Under the pieces are notes generated by a model. The model was not told where the DNA came from. It made no database searches and saw only the letters and a program-made list of their open reading frames with translations. Shown here piece by piece: positions 15,250 to 23,055 of a stretch of 37,231 bases of DNA. The translations under genes and the position numbers were made by a program. Source of the stretch: UBA3263 sp964586765 (GTDB lineage Bacteria > Bacteroidota > Bacteroidia > Bacteroidales > Muribaculaceae). How positions within the stretch are numbered: position 1 is the first letter of the stretch; every line of letters begins with the position of its first letter. The DNA is taken from assembly GCA_964586765.1 (NCBI GenBank), contig CAZPHN010000025.1, positions 1-37,231 on the forward strand, given 5' to 3'.

Positions 15250-15837
15250 ATGACCTCACGTACGCGCGACAGATTAATCGAGGTGGCAAGGCAACTCTTT
15301 ACCCGTCAGGGCATAGAGAACACCACCATGAACGATATCGCCACGGCCTCGGACCGCGGGCGGCGTACGCTCTACACATATTTCCGCACCAAAAGCGATA
15401 TTTATCAGGCGGTTATAGAGAGCGAAGCCGAGCGTATCAAGCGGGAAATCGAAGTTGAGGTGGGCGCGCATGAAACTCCGCGCGAAAAGTTGCGCGCGCT
15501 GATGCGCAGCCGTCTGTCCATAGCAATGGAGCGCGTAACCAGTTACCAGATATGGTTTAAGAACATTTTCAGCCGCGACGCAGAAAAAGCGCAGGCTGTC
15601 CGCGCAATGGTATCGAACCGCATCTACGAAATGATTGAGGAGATAGTGACCGCAGGAATAGAATCAGGCGATTTCATTCCGGAGCAGGCAAAAAGGCTGC
15701 CGACAATGTTGACCATGGTAGTTCGCGGTACGGACTGGAGCGTCACTCACGATAATGCCAACAGCGAAATGATGAATAGATGGATGGACCAGTCAATCGA
15801 CTTCATTCTTGACGCAATTTCAATAAAAAAACAATAA
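15250..15837 (+). CDS. TetR/AcrR-family transcriptional regulator
   Basis: 195 residues from ATG 15250. An in-frame GTG (15241) and ATG (15226) lie further upstream, but the latter overlaps the -7 box. The N-terminal TetR DNA-binding domain (about 3-50) reads TRDRLIEVARQLFTRQGIENTTMNDIA, then GRRTLYTYFRTKSDIYQAVI. The C-terminal helical ligand and dimerisation part is divergent and gives no ligand clue. fabG starts 43 bases after its stop with no clear promoter between, so the two are probably co-transcribed; control of fatty acid or envelope genes is possible but is only inference. Confidence 0.9.
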   Translation: MTSRTRDRLIEVARQLFTRQGIENTTMNDIATASDRGRRTLYTYFRTKSDIYQAVIESEAERIKREIEVEVGAHETPREKLRALMRSRLSIAMERVTSYQIWFKNIFSRDAEKAQAVRAMVSNRIYEMIEEIVTAGIESGDFIPEQAKRLPTMLTMVVRGTDWSVTHDNANSEMMNRWMDQSIDFILDAISIKKQ

Positions 15838-15880
15838 ATACATCATAATTCAACCAATTTTTATCAAAAAAAACAAAATT

Positions 15881-16627
15881 ATGAAACTTCTCGAAGGAAA
15901 AACCGCCCTGATTACAGGTGCCGCCCGTGGTATCGGCAAGGCTCTTGCCATCCGTTTTGCACAGGAAGGTGCGAACATCGCATTCACCGACCTTGTCATT
16001 GATGAAAACGGCGAAGCCACCAAGGCAGAAATCGCTGCATTCGGTGTAAAGGTAGAGGCATACGCATCTAATGCCGCCGATTTTAATCAGACTCAGGAAG
16101 TAGTAGAGAAAGTCGTAGCCGACTTTGGCAGAATCGATATTCTTGTAAACAACGCCGGCATTACGAAGGACGGTCTGATGATGCGCATGACCGAGGCTCA
16201 GTGGGATGCAGTCATCAACGTCAACCTCAAGAGCGCGTTCAACTTCTGTAAGGCAGTTCTGCCCATCATGATGAAGCAGCGCGGCGGTTCTATCATCAAT
16301 ATGGCATCAGTAGTAGGTGTTCACGGCAACGCCGGTCAGGCCAACTACGCATCATCGAAGGCAGGTCTTATTGCCCTCGCCAAGTCAATCGCACAGGAGG
16401 TAGGCAGCCGTGGCATCCGCGCCAACGCTATCGCTCCGGGCTTTATCGAGACAGCCATGACCGCAGCCCTGCCCGATGCAGTACGTGCTGAATGGACCAA
16501 GAAAATTCCCCTGCGCCGCGGCGGCAAACCGGAAGATATCGCCGATGTGGCAACATTCCTCGCCTCCGACATGTCAAGCTATGTTACCGGTCAGGTAATT
16601 CAGGTTGACGGTGGCATGAACATGTAA
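15881..16627 (+). CDS. fabG: 3-oxoacyl-ACP reductase
   Basis: 248 residues, the usual size. The NAD(P)-binding ITGAARGIGKA (about 11-21), NNAG at 90-93, and the short-chain dehydrogenase tetrad Asn115, Ser143, Tyr156, Lys160 (in QANYASSKAG) are present. So is the C-terminal GQVIQVDGGMNM block. It reduces beta-ketoacyl-ACP to beta-hydroxyacyl-ACP using NADPH in fatty acid elongation. It is followed after 4 bases by the DUF4290 gene, so the operon couples lipid and ribosome-maturation genes. Confidence 0.94.
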   Translation: MKLLEGKTALITGAARGIGKALAIRFAQEGANIAFTDLVIDENGEATKAEIAAFGVKVEAYASNAADFNQTQEVVEKVVADFGRIDILVNNAGITKDGLMMRMTEAQWDAVINVNLKSAFNFCKAVLPIMMKQRGGSIINMASVVGVHGNAGQANYASSKAGLIALAKSIAQEVGSRGIRANAIAPGFIETAMTAALPDAVRAEWTKKIPLRRGGKPEDIADVATFLASDMSSYVTGQVIQVDGGMNM

Positions 16628-16631
16628 TAGA

Positions 16632-17228
16632 ATGTTACAGTACAACACGAAACAGGAACCGCTGCGGATGCCTGAATACGGACGGCATATCCAGCAGATG
16701 GTTGACCACTGCCTTACAATCGATGACCGCGACGAGCGCAATAAATGCGCTCGTGGCATCATCGACACCATCTGCCGCCTCAATCCGCAGCAGCGCACCA
16801 ATCCGGAATGGCGCGACAAACTCTGGGACCATCTGGCTATAATGAGTGACTTCAAGCTCGACATTGATTATCCGGAAGGATGCACTCTGACTCCCGAGCA
16901 ACTCCACTCCCGTCCGGAGCCGATGAGTTTGCCCAACCGCCGGATTACAAAACGCATTTACGGCAACAACATTGACCAGATGATTGGAGCCGCACTGGCT
17001 ATGGACCCGGAGAACCCTGACCGCGAGGAGTTCATTATTCTGCTTGCCAACCATATGAAGAAGCTGATGATGACGGAAAATCCGGAAGGCGCGACAGACC
17101 GCCGAATCTTTAACGACCTTGCGGAAATGAGCGGCGGTCAGATTCTGCTCAGCACGGATAATACCCGACTTCGCGAGTTTGAAATTCTGGAAGTCCCGAC
17201 CACCAAAAAGAAACGCAGAAAACGCTGA
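16632..17228 (+). CDS. DUF4290 family protein
   Basis: 198 residues, cytoplasmic, without membrane segments. The start of the protein (MLQYNTKQEPLRMPEYGRHI) and NPxxRxNPEWRDKLWDHLAIM are characteristic of the Bacteroidetes-specific DUF4290 family, whose function is not established. The C-terminus is strongly basic (TKKKRRKR), which could contact RNA; this is speculation. Its stop shares one base with the rimM start (TGATG). From memory, many Bacteroidetes carry murA between this gene and rimM; it is absent here. Confidence 0.88.
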   Translation: MLQYNTKQEPLRMPEYGRHIQQMVDHCLTIDDRDERNKCARGIIDTICRLNPQQRTNPEWRDKLWDHLAIMSDFKLDIDYPEGCTLTPEQLHSRPEPMSLPNRRITKRIYGNNIDQMIGAALAMDPENPDREEFIILLANHMKKLMMTENPEGATDRRIFNDLAEMSGGQILLSTDNTRLREFEILEVPTTKKKRRKR

Positions 17229-17758
17229 TGAACTCCAATAAGGTCCGAGTGGCAATCGGGACGGTCATCAAGCCCCACGGCATAAAAGGCGAGCTCAACG
17301 TCTTGCTGACCGATATGGCGGAACCCGACGAGGATTTCGCGCCGGGAGCGTGCGTAATCATTGAGATTGAAGGACTTGACGTGCCATTTTTCGTAGGGTC
17401 ATCGCGCAGTCGCGGCGGCGATTCCATGCTGCTGACCCTCGACGAGATATCCGATGAACGCGAAGCGGCGGAGCTTTCGGGCAAGACATTATACATATAT
17501 GCAGACCCGGATGAACTTGGCAATGAAGAGGATGAGCTGACCGCCGGTGCGCTGATAGGATATGAAATCCATGACTCGGAGACCGGAGAAACCCTCGGGC
17601 GCATAGCCGACCTTACGGAACTGACACCGGAATGCTGGTATTTTGTTATTGAAGATACGGAAAAACTCATTCCGGCGGTCGATGAAATGATTAGGGAAAT
17701 CGACCCGGATAACCGCATTGTCAGCATGTCTCTCCCGGAGGGACTCGCCGAACTTTAA
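17228..17758 (+). CDS. rimM: Ribosome maturation factor RimM
   Basis: 176 residues, normal length. The N-terminal RimM domain (about 8-90) opens with VAIGTVIKPHGIKGELNV, followed by the PRC-barrel domain (about 98-172) with GRIADLTELTPECWYFVIE and LIPAVDEMI. RimM binds the 30S subunit via S19 and assists maturation of the 16S rRNA 3' domain. It is the last gene of the tetR-fabG-DUF4290-rimM unit, translationally coupled to DUF4290. No canonical terminator follows. Confidence 0.93.
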   Translation: MNSNKVRVAIGTVIKPHGIKGELNVLLTDMAEPDEDFAPGACVIIEIEGLDVPFFVGSSRSRGGDSMLLTLDEISDEREAAELSGKTLYIYADPDELGNEEDELTAGALIGYEIHDSETGETLGRIADLTELTPECWYFVIEDTEKLIPAVDEMIREIDPDNRIVSMSLPEGLAEL

Positions 17759-17797
17759 CTACTGTAAGCGCGTTTATATGGCGAGACCGACCATGAA

Positions 17798-17819
17798 GGG
17801 CTGACAAATTGTCAGTCCC
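17798..17819. promoter_or_regulatory. Palindrome upstream of groES (operator candidate)
   Basis: CTGACAA-A-TTGTCAG (17801-17815) is a perfect 7-bp inverted repeat with one central base, flanked by GGG and TCCC that extend a hairpin with one bulge. It lies 40 bases after rimM and 75 before groES. It could be an operator or a weak terminator; no T run follows, which favours an operator. Confidence 0.4.
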
Positions 17820-17890
17820 GATTGTTTCGGCACATTTTTCGCTACATATTCAAGTATATTTATTAAAATTTTACAAACCAAAAAACCGAA

Positions 17891-18160
17891 ATGAATATTA
17901 AACCTTTAGCCGATAGAGTGGTAATCAAACCCACTCCGGCAGAAGAAGTAACCATGGCGGGTATTATCATTCCCGATTCAGCCAAGGAAAAGCCCCTTAA
18001 GGGAGAAGTTGTAGCCGTAGGTAACGGCACGAAAGATGAAGAAATGGTTCTCAAAGTCGGCGACACCGTTCTTTATGGCAAATATGCAGGAACGGAAATC
18101 GAACTTGACGGCGAAAAAATCCTGATTATGCGTCAAAGCGACGTACTCGCCACCATTTAA
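17891..18160 (+). CDS. groES: Co-chaperonin GroES
   Basis: 89 residues, the compact form usual in Bacteroidetes. It opens with MNIKPLADRVVIKPTPAEE and contains the mobile-loop segment around AGIIIPDSAKEKP, which binds GroEL, then GEVVAVGNG and a terminal ILIMRQSDVLATI strand. The heptameric lid closes the GroEL cavity during folding. The closest match to a -7 box upstream is TATATTTA at 17855-17862, one base off consensus. groEL follows after 36 bases. Confidence 0.96.
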   Translation: MNIKPLADRVVIKPTPAEEVTMAGIIIPDSAKEKPLKGEVVAVGNGTKDEEMVLKVGDTVLYGKYAGTEIELDGEKILIMRQSDVLATI

Positions 18161-18164
18161 TTAT

Positions 18165-18199
18165 AATTAGCAATTAGGAATTAGAAATTAGCAATTATG
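18165..18199 (+). repeat. Heptanucleotide tandem repeat between groES and groEL
   Basis: Four copies of AATTAGN followed by AATTATG, 35 bases with an exact 7-nt period. The last unit contains the groEL start codon. Repeats therefore occupy nearly all of the intercistronic gap. Confidence 0.85.
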
Positions 18200-19831
18200 G
18201 CAAAAGAAATACAATTCAATATAAAGGCGCGCGAAGAGCTCAAAAAGGGCGTTGACGCGCTGGCAGATGCCGTAAAGGTAACCCTCGGTCCCAAGGGTCG
18301 TAATGTAATCATCGAGAAGAAGTTTGGCGCACCCCACATCACCAAGGACGGTGTAAGTGTGGCTCGCGAAATCGAACTCGAGGACCCGTTCCAGAACATG
18401 GGTGCACAGCTCGTTAAGGAAGTCGCCTCAAAGACCGGCGACGACGCAGGCGACGGCACTACTACCGCAACCGTACTTGCGCAGAGCATCATCAACGTAG
18501 GACTCAAGAACGTAGCAGCCGGCGCAAACCCCATGGACCTCAAGCGCGGCATTGACAAGGCTGTAGCTATCGTGGTTGAAAGCATCAAGGCGCAGAGCCG
18601 CGAAGTTGGCGATGACCTGAAGAAAATCGAGGACGTTGCCCGCATCTCTGCCAACAATGACGAAGCAATCGGTCAGCTCATTGCTGAGGCTATGCGCAAG
18701 GTTAAGAAGGAAGGCGTAATCACCGTTGATGAAGCCAAAGGTACCGAAACTACCGTTGACATTGTCGAGGGTATGCAGTTTGACCGCGGCTATATCAGCC
18801 CCTATTTCGTAACCAACACCGAGAAGATGGAAGCCGAAATGGATTCGCCCTTCATCCTTCTCTACGACAAGAAGATTTCCAACCTCAAAGATATGCTCCC
18901 CATCCTTGAGGCTACCGCTCAGAGCGGACGTCCGCTGCTGATTATTGCCGAGGATGTCGACAATGAAGCTCTCGCAACTCTGGTGGTCAACCGTCTGCGC
19001 GGCTCACTGAAAATCTGTGCAGTCAAGGCTCCCGGCTTCGGCGACCGACGCAAGGAAATGCTTGAAGATATCGCCATCCTTACCGGCGGCGTAGTCATCA
19101 GCGAAGAAAAGGGCATGAAACTTGAAAGCGCGACCATCGATTTCCTCGGTCGTGCCGAAAAAGTCACCGTAAACAAGGAAAACACCACCATTGTCAACGG
19201 AGCCGGCAGCTCTGAAGCCATTGCCCAGCGTGTAGCCCAGATTAAGGCTCAGATTGAGTCAACCAAGAGCGACTATGACCGCGAAAAACTTCAGGAGCGT
19301 CTTGCAAAATTGGCAGGCGGTGTAGCAGTGCTCCACATCGGCGCACCCTCTGAGGTAGAAATGAAGGAGAAGAAGGACCGCGTTGACGACGCTCTCCACG
19401 CCACCCGCGCAGCCATTGCCGAGGGTATCGTTCCCGGCGGCGGTGTAGCTTACATCCGCGCAACTCAGAAACTTGAAGGCGTAAAGGGTGCCAACGATGA
19501 CGAGACCACCGGTATCCTCATTGTTAAGCGTGCCATTGAAGAGCCCTTGCGTCAGATTGTTCACAATGCCGGCGAAGAAGGTTCAGTGATTGTCAACAAG
19601 GTTAAGGAAGGCACTGATGACTTCGGCTATAACGCCCGCACCGGTGTTTATGAGGACCTCTTCAAGGCAGGTGTGATTGACCCCGCCAAGGTTACCCGCG
19701 TTGCCCTCGAAAATGCCGCTTCAATTGCCGGAATGTTCCTCACCACCGAGTGTGTCATTGCCGACAAGAAAGAAGAAAACCCCGCTCCGATGCCCAACCC
19801 CGGCATGGGAGGCATGCCCGGCATGATGTAA
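18197..19831 (+). CDS. groEL: Chaperonin GroEL
   Basis: 544 residues. Typical signatures include VTLGPKGRNVIIEKKFGAP, AGDGTTTATVLA (ATP-binding, with the catalytic Asp), the apical-domain segment around GYISPYFVTN, AEGIVPGGGVAYI, and a C-terminal tail rich in Gly-Met (GMGGMPGMM). It is the ATP-driven folding chamber working with GroES in the cytoplasm. The operon order groES-groEL is canonical, and a strong terminator closes it 20 bases after the stop. Confidence 0.98.
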   Translation: MAKEIQFNIKAREELKKGVDALADAVKVTLGPKGRNVIIEKKFGAPHITKDGVSVAREIELEDPFQNMGAQLVKEVASKTGDDAGDGTTTATVLAQSIINVGLKNVAAGANPMDLKRGIDKAVAIVVESIKAQSREVGDDLKKIEDVARISANNDEAIGQLIAEAMRKVKKEGVITVDEAKGTETTVDIVEGMQFDRGYISPYFVTNTEKMEAEMDSPFILLYDKKISNLKDMLPILEATAQSGRPLLIIAEDVDNEALATLVVNRLRGSLKICAVKAPGFGDRRKEMLEDIAILTGGVVISEEKGMKLESATIDFLGRAEKVTVNKENTTIVNGAGSSEAIAQRVAQIKAQIESTKSDYDREKLQERLAKLAGGVAVLHIGAPSEVEMKEKKDRVDDALHATRAAIAEGIVPGGGVAYIRATQKLEGVKGANDDETTGILIVKRAIEEPLRQIVHNAGEEGSVIVNKVKEGTDDFGYNARTGVYEDLFKAGVIDPAKVTRVALENAASIAGMFLTTECVIADKKEENPAPMPNPGMGGMPGMM

Positions 19832-19850
19832 TCCGAAACCCACATGTAGC

Positions 19851-19887
19851 AAAAGAGAGCTGCCTCCCCGGCGGCTCTCTTTTTTTG
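19851..19887 (+). terminator. Rho-independent terminator after groEL
   Basis: AAAAGAGAGC (19851-19860) pairs with 19874-19883; the stem is extended inward by TGCC/GGCG around a TCCCC loop, and is followed by a run of seven T. Confidence 0.93.
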
Positions 19888-19915
19888 TTATGTTGCAAAG
19901 TTCACAAAAAAGACC

Positions 19916-19923
19916 TATATTTG
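19916..19923 (+). promoter_or_regulatory. Promoter -7 box of the MNT/HEPN pair
   Basis: TATATTTG, an exact TAnnTTTG match, 14 bases before the ATG at 19938. The leader would be about 10 nt. Confidence 0.65.
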
Positions 19924-19937
19924 CAAAATAATTCAAA

Positions 19938-20258
19938 ATGAAACTTTCTCACGACATATTAGGTCAAATTAAGCGAGTCTTATCGGCAGTTGCCCCTGAC
20001 GGTAAGACATATCTTTACGGCTCGCAAGCCCGAGGTGATGCACGCCCGGATTCCGATGTGGATTTACTTATTTTACTCCCAGATTCATATGAGGGAAAAG
20101 AGTTCGTAAAGAAAAAACTTGATATTTCAGGAAAGTTATATGACTTGTCTTTGACTCTCGGCATTGACATTTCTCCCCTGATATTAGTTTCCAAAGTATT
20201 TTTTGAGCGCAAAACGCCATTTACTGTCAATGTAATAAACGAAGGAATCTCCATATGA
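19938..20258 (+). CDS. MNT-type minimal nucleotidyltransferase (putative antitoxin)
   Basis: 106 residues. YGSQARGDARPDSDVDLLI carries the GS-x10-DxD signature (Gly28-Ser29, Asp40 and Asp42), which binds metal and NTP in pol-beta-like nucleotidyltransferases. Members paired with HEPN proteins act as antitoxins, in characterised cases by adding AMP to a tyrosine of the partner. The gene overlaps the HEPN gene by ATGA and sits behind the groEL terminator with its own promoter. It is AT-richer than flanking housekeeping genes, which suggests recent acquisition. Confidence 0.88.
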   Translation: MKLSHDILGQIKRVLSAVAPDGKTYLYGSQARGDARPDSDVDLLILLPDSYEGKEFVKKKLDISGKLYDLSLTLGIDISPLILVSKVFFERKTPFTVNVINEGISI

Positions 20259-20668
20259 ACGAGACACTCGATACTGGCTCTATAAAAGACCTGATTGAAT
20301 ATCGATTACATAGAGCTCTCGAAACGCTTGAAGAAGCGGACTATAACGCCAAAGGAGGCTACTACAATGCTGCAATAAACCGTCTATACTATGCCTGCTT
20401 TTATGCTGCGTCAGCTTTAATGTTAGCCAATAATCTTGAAGCATCCACTCATAAAGGGATCAAGACAATGTTGGGTCTTCATTTTGTAAGAAGCGGGAAA
20501 CTGGATATGCAGTATGGCAGGATTTATCAGCAGTTGTTCGAAAATAGACAATCGGGAGATTACGAAGACTTCATCTACTGCGACATGGAACTTTTCAACG
20601 AGCTTCGCCCACAAGCATCGGATTTTATTCAAAAAATGACATCGATGATATCCGATTGCCCAATATGA
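20255..20668 (+). CDS. HEPN-domain protein (putative toxin partner)
   Basis: 137 residues, mostly helical, with the PF05168-type core: EADYNAKGGYYNAAINRLYY (about 27-46) and STHKGIKTMLGLHFV (about 64-78), ending with EDFIYCDMELFNEL. Many HEPN RNase toxins carry R-x4-6-H; here Arg43 is followed six residues later by Tyr50, so the histidine seems to be missing. The protein may be a non-RNase HEPN, an inactivated toxin, or use another residue. Its start overlaps the MNT stop, the standard arrangement of MNT/HEPN modules. Confidence 0.85.
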   Translation: MNETLDTGSIKDLIEYRLHRALETLEEADYNAKGGYYNAAINRLYYACFYAASALMLANNLEASTHKGIKTMLGLHFVRSGKLDMQYGRIYQQLFENRQSGDYEDFIYCDMELFNELRPQASDFIQKMTSMISDCPI

Positions 20669-20692
20669 TATAAACTACCGGCGAACCGTTTT

Positions 20693-20722
20693 CGGCACGC
20701 GGGACGCATGCCGCCCCCAAGC
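20693..20722 (-). repeat. REP-like palindromic repeat, single arm (copy D)
   Basis: CGGCACGCGGGACGCATGCC followed by GCCCCCAAGC: one arm in the inverted orientation, missing one A of the GAGGAC loop. It lies between the convergent HEPN and SusD-like genes and may serve as their shared 3' end structure. Confidence 0.8.
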
Positions 20723-20744
20723 AACATCCGCCCGAAGGCGCGCT

Positions 20745-22973
20745 TTAGTAGCCGGGGTTTTGAGTGAGCAGGGGATTTAGAGCCATCTGCTGCGCTGGAA
20801 TGGGGCAAAGAAGCTGGTAGTTTTCAAATCCATATTTGGACGTTGCCAAACCAGTTCGCTTCAGGAATGCAAAGTAAGCGGGATGATGCCATAAATTATG
20901 TATCAAGTCCATTTGTTCAAGCAACGAACCGCTTACATCTCCGAAAGCATCATGATGGCTTTTTACTTCATCTATAATAGAACCCGCCGCAGTAGAGTCT
21001 CCAAGTTTAAATTGACATTCCGCCATTCGCAATTTAATATCTGACAGGAAATACATCGGATATGTACTGAGGTTTATATTCACACTTTTACGTATACCGA
21101 GACCTCTGGAACCAGTGCTTATATAGTCCGGAGAGAAAATATTCTCGGAATTATCGTGGGAATAGTCAAGGCTATTCGACATAGCGTAGTTGTCAATTGC
21201 TTTCTTATAGTAAGAAAACGCTTCGCTATAATCTTCTTCATGAAGATATAAATCGCCAAGCACAAGATATACAACATCTTTTGACAAATAGAATAACTGA
21301 TTAGCAAGATTTGAAGCTGTTACGCCTCGAGATCCATTGCCTCCTGTATTAAAACCAATATTTGATTCATAATAGCCGGGAGCCTTACTGTTAGATGCTA
21401 CCTCTAAGCCATCTTTAAGCATTGACATAAAATAACCACAAATCTGGCTTGTCTGGAGTCTTGATTTATAATCTGTTGAATCATCCGTATATCTCACTAA
21501 CGGTAAATCGCCCCAAAGTTCCATCATCTCTACATATGCAATAGCGTTATATGTCTGAATAAGTTTTGCATAAAGAGGTAAATCTTTATCTGCAAGATAC
21601 TTTGAAAGAACATTCACCCTACCGATTGAGACATAAAACTTAGTAAATAAGTCTGACAGTTCGCTATCATACGGGTCCAAACGGCGATTATCCGATAAGC
21701 AATAAGAGTTATTAAACAAATAGTACGCTCGATGGGCGTCTGTAAGAGATACCATTATTTCTTTTATAACTGCTTCTCCATTTCTGCTCAATGTCATATC
21801 GTAGTCAGGATTTGCAGCGAAATTAACATCAACTGACGCTGTGACATCATCATACACATTATATAGATTAATGACATACGTCCGCTTAATATTTGCCTTA
21901 TTGACTCCACCCTTGATTGTAAGCGTATTTCCATCGATGGATGTTTCAACCGAAAGAGGTTCCGGACTTTCAAAAAAGTCAAAAGATTGAGAGATATTAC
22001 CAACATTGGTATCGCCATAAGAAGGAGAAAGAGAGTATCTAAAGTTTGCATCTATTGTCACTGTCGCTTCCCCTCCATCTTTACCAAAATTGATTTCGGT
22101 TTGAGATAAAGTTATTTGAGGATTGGGAGTAATTTCATTACCTGCAATATGGTCTCCATCCCAATCGAAGAAGTATCGCAAATCGGGAATACTTACATTC
22201 ACTCCTAATTCCACATATCTGTTTGATATATTAGACGCGATGCTTTCAATATCAGTGCGCAAGTATTCGCTATCAGAATAAATCCTTTGAAGATTATCCT
22301 CCGTAAATTTGCCGTCATCTGCGAGGTCTTGACTTAACATCGAAAGATATTGCGTGATTTCCGCATCTGAGCGATCATAGAGAATCAGCGAAGATACCGC
22401 AATCAAAATACCCGAACCGGCATTTCCTGAGGTTATGGTCATTGACTCGGCTGGAGTATTTTCATATTCCTGTAAGCCGAACTGCGAAAGCAGTTCCCTG
22501 TTGGCTTGCTTATCAGCCTCAGCAAATGACTTGCCACTCTGTATAAGTTTTTGAATACGGGCGGATTTCAGATGTGTAAGTATATTAACGTTAACCGTAG
22601 TTTTATCTGAAAGATTAGCAAGCGCAATTAAATGAAGTTGCCCGGTAGAAAGGGTTCCGGACACCTCATTGAAGTAATAGCCATCAGATGCAATTCGCAC
22701 GAATTGCGAGGCGAGCTGTATCTGACCAATATCAAAAGAGCCGGCATCATCAAGAATTTCACCGCTGAAAACGGTACCGATGGCAGTCATCGTTTCATCA
22801 AGCGGTTGAATGCTTATCGAAGAACCACGCACAAAGGGACCTTTTTCAACCTTTCCGGAGAGCTGGTATTTACCTGCGAGAGGATTATCAATGCTGAGTT
22901 CGGTTTCTTTATCAGAGCAGCCGGCAATCAATACCACTGCAAGCATTGATGAGATAATATGTCTTAATTTCAT
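20745..22973 (-). CDS. SusD/RagB-like outer-membrane lipoprotein with extra N-terminal domains
   Basis: 742 residues from ATG 22973, which opens a lipoprotein signal (MKLRHIISSMLAVVLIAGC, Cys19); the frame extends 25 codons upstream over the leader. Residues about 25-280 form a domain starting with KVEKGPFVRGSSISIQPLD, a block I associate with outer-surface lipoproteins. About 285-385 is a BACON-like beta sandwich. About 400-742 is a SusD-type domain ending in PIPAQQMALNPLLTQNPGY, the classic SusD terminus. SusD proteins bind glycans or peptides and cap a SusC transporter, but no susC gene is adjacent, and ordinary SusD proteins are shorter (about 500-600). AT-rich compared with neighbours. 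Confidence 0.82.
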   Translation of the reverse strand: MKLRHIISSMLAVVLIAGCSDKETELSIDNPLAGKYQLSGKVEKGPFVRGSSISIQPLDETMTAIGTVFSGEILDDAGSFDIGQIQLASQFVRIASDGYYFNEVSGTLSTGQLHLIALANLSDKTTVNVNILTHLKSARIQKLIQSGKSFAEADKQANRELLSQFGLQEYENTPAESMTITSGNAGSGILIAVSSLILYDRSDAEITQYLSMLSQDLADDGKFTEDNLQRIYSDSEYLRTDIESIASNISNRYVELGVNVSIPDLRYFFDWDGDHIAGNEITPNPQITLSQTEINFGKDGGEATVTIDANFRYSLSPSYGDTNVGNISQSFDFFESPEPLSVETSIDGNTLTIKGGVNKANIKRTYVINLYNVYDDVTASVDVNFAANPDYDMTLSRNGEAVIKEIMVSLTDAHRAYYLFNNSYCLSDNRRLDPYDSELSDLFTKFYVSIGRVNVLSKYLADKDLPLYAKLIQTYNAIAYVEMMELWGDLPLVRYTDDSTDYKSRLQTSQICGYFMSMLKDGLEVASNSKAPGYYESNIGFNTGGNGSRGVTASNLANQLFYLSKDVVYLVLGDLYLHEEDYSEAFSYYKKAIDNYAMSNSLDYSHDNSENIFSPDYISTGSRGLGIRKSVNINLSTYPMYFLSDIKLRMAECQFKLGDSTAAGSIIDEVKSHHDAFGDVSGSLLEQMDLIHNLWHHPAYFAFLKRTGLATSKYGFENYQLLCPIPAQQMALNPLLTQNPGY

Positions 22974-23005
22974 TCTGTATAAATTTGAGGAACACAACAA
23001 CATAA

Positions 23006-23055
23006 GATGTCTACCGTCAGACATCCGCCTGTCAACTATTGACAGCACAAATGTA
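23006..23055 (-). promoter_or_regulatory. Promoter and palindromic operator candidate of the SusD-like gene
   Basis: TACATTTG on the minus strand (23055-23048) matches the -7 box. Directly downstream are two inverted repeats: CTGTCAA-CTA-TTGACAG (23029-23045), covering the expected transcript start, and GATGTCT/AGACATC (23006-23012 with 23019-23025) in the leader. The first is placed like a repressor operator; the second could be a 5' hairpin. Confidence 0.55.
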
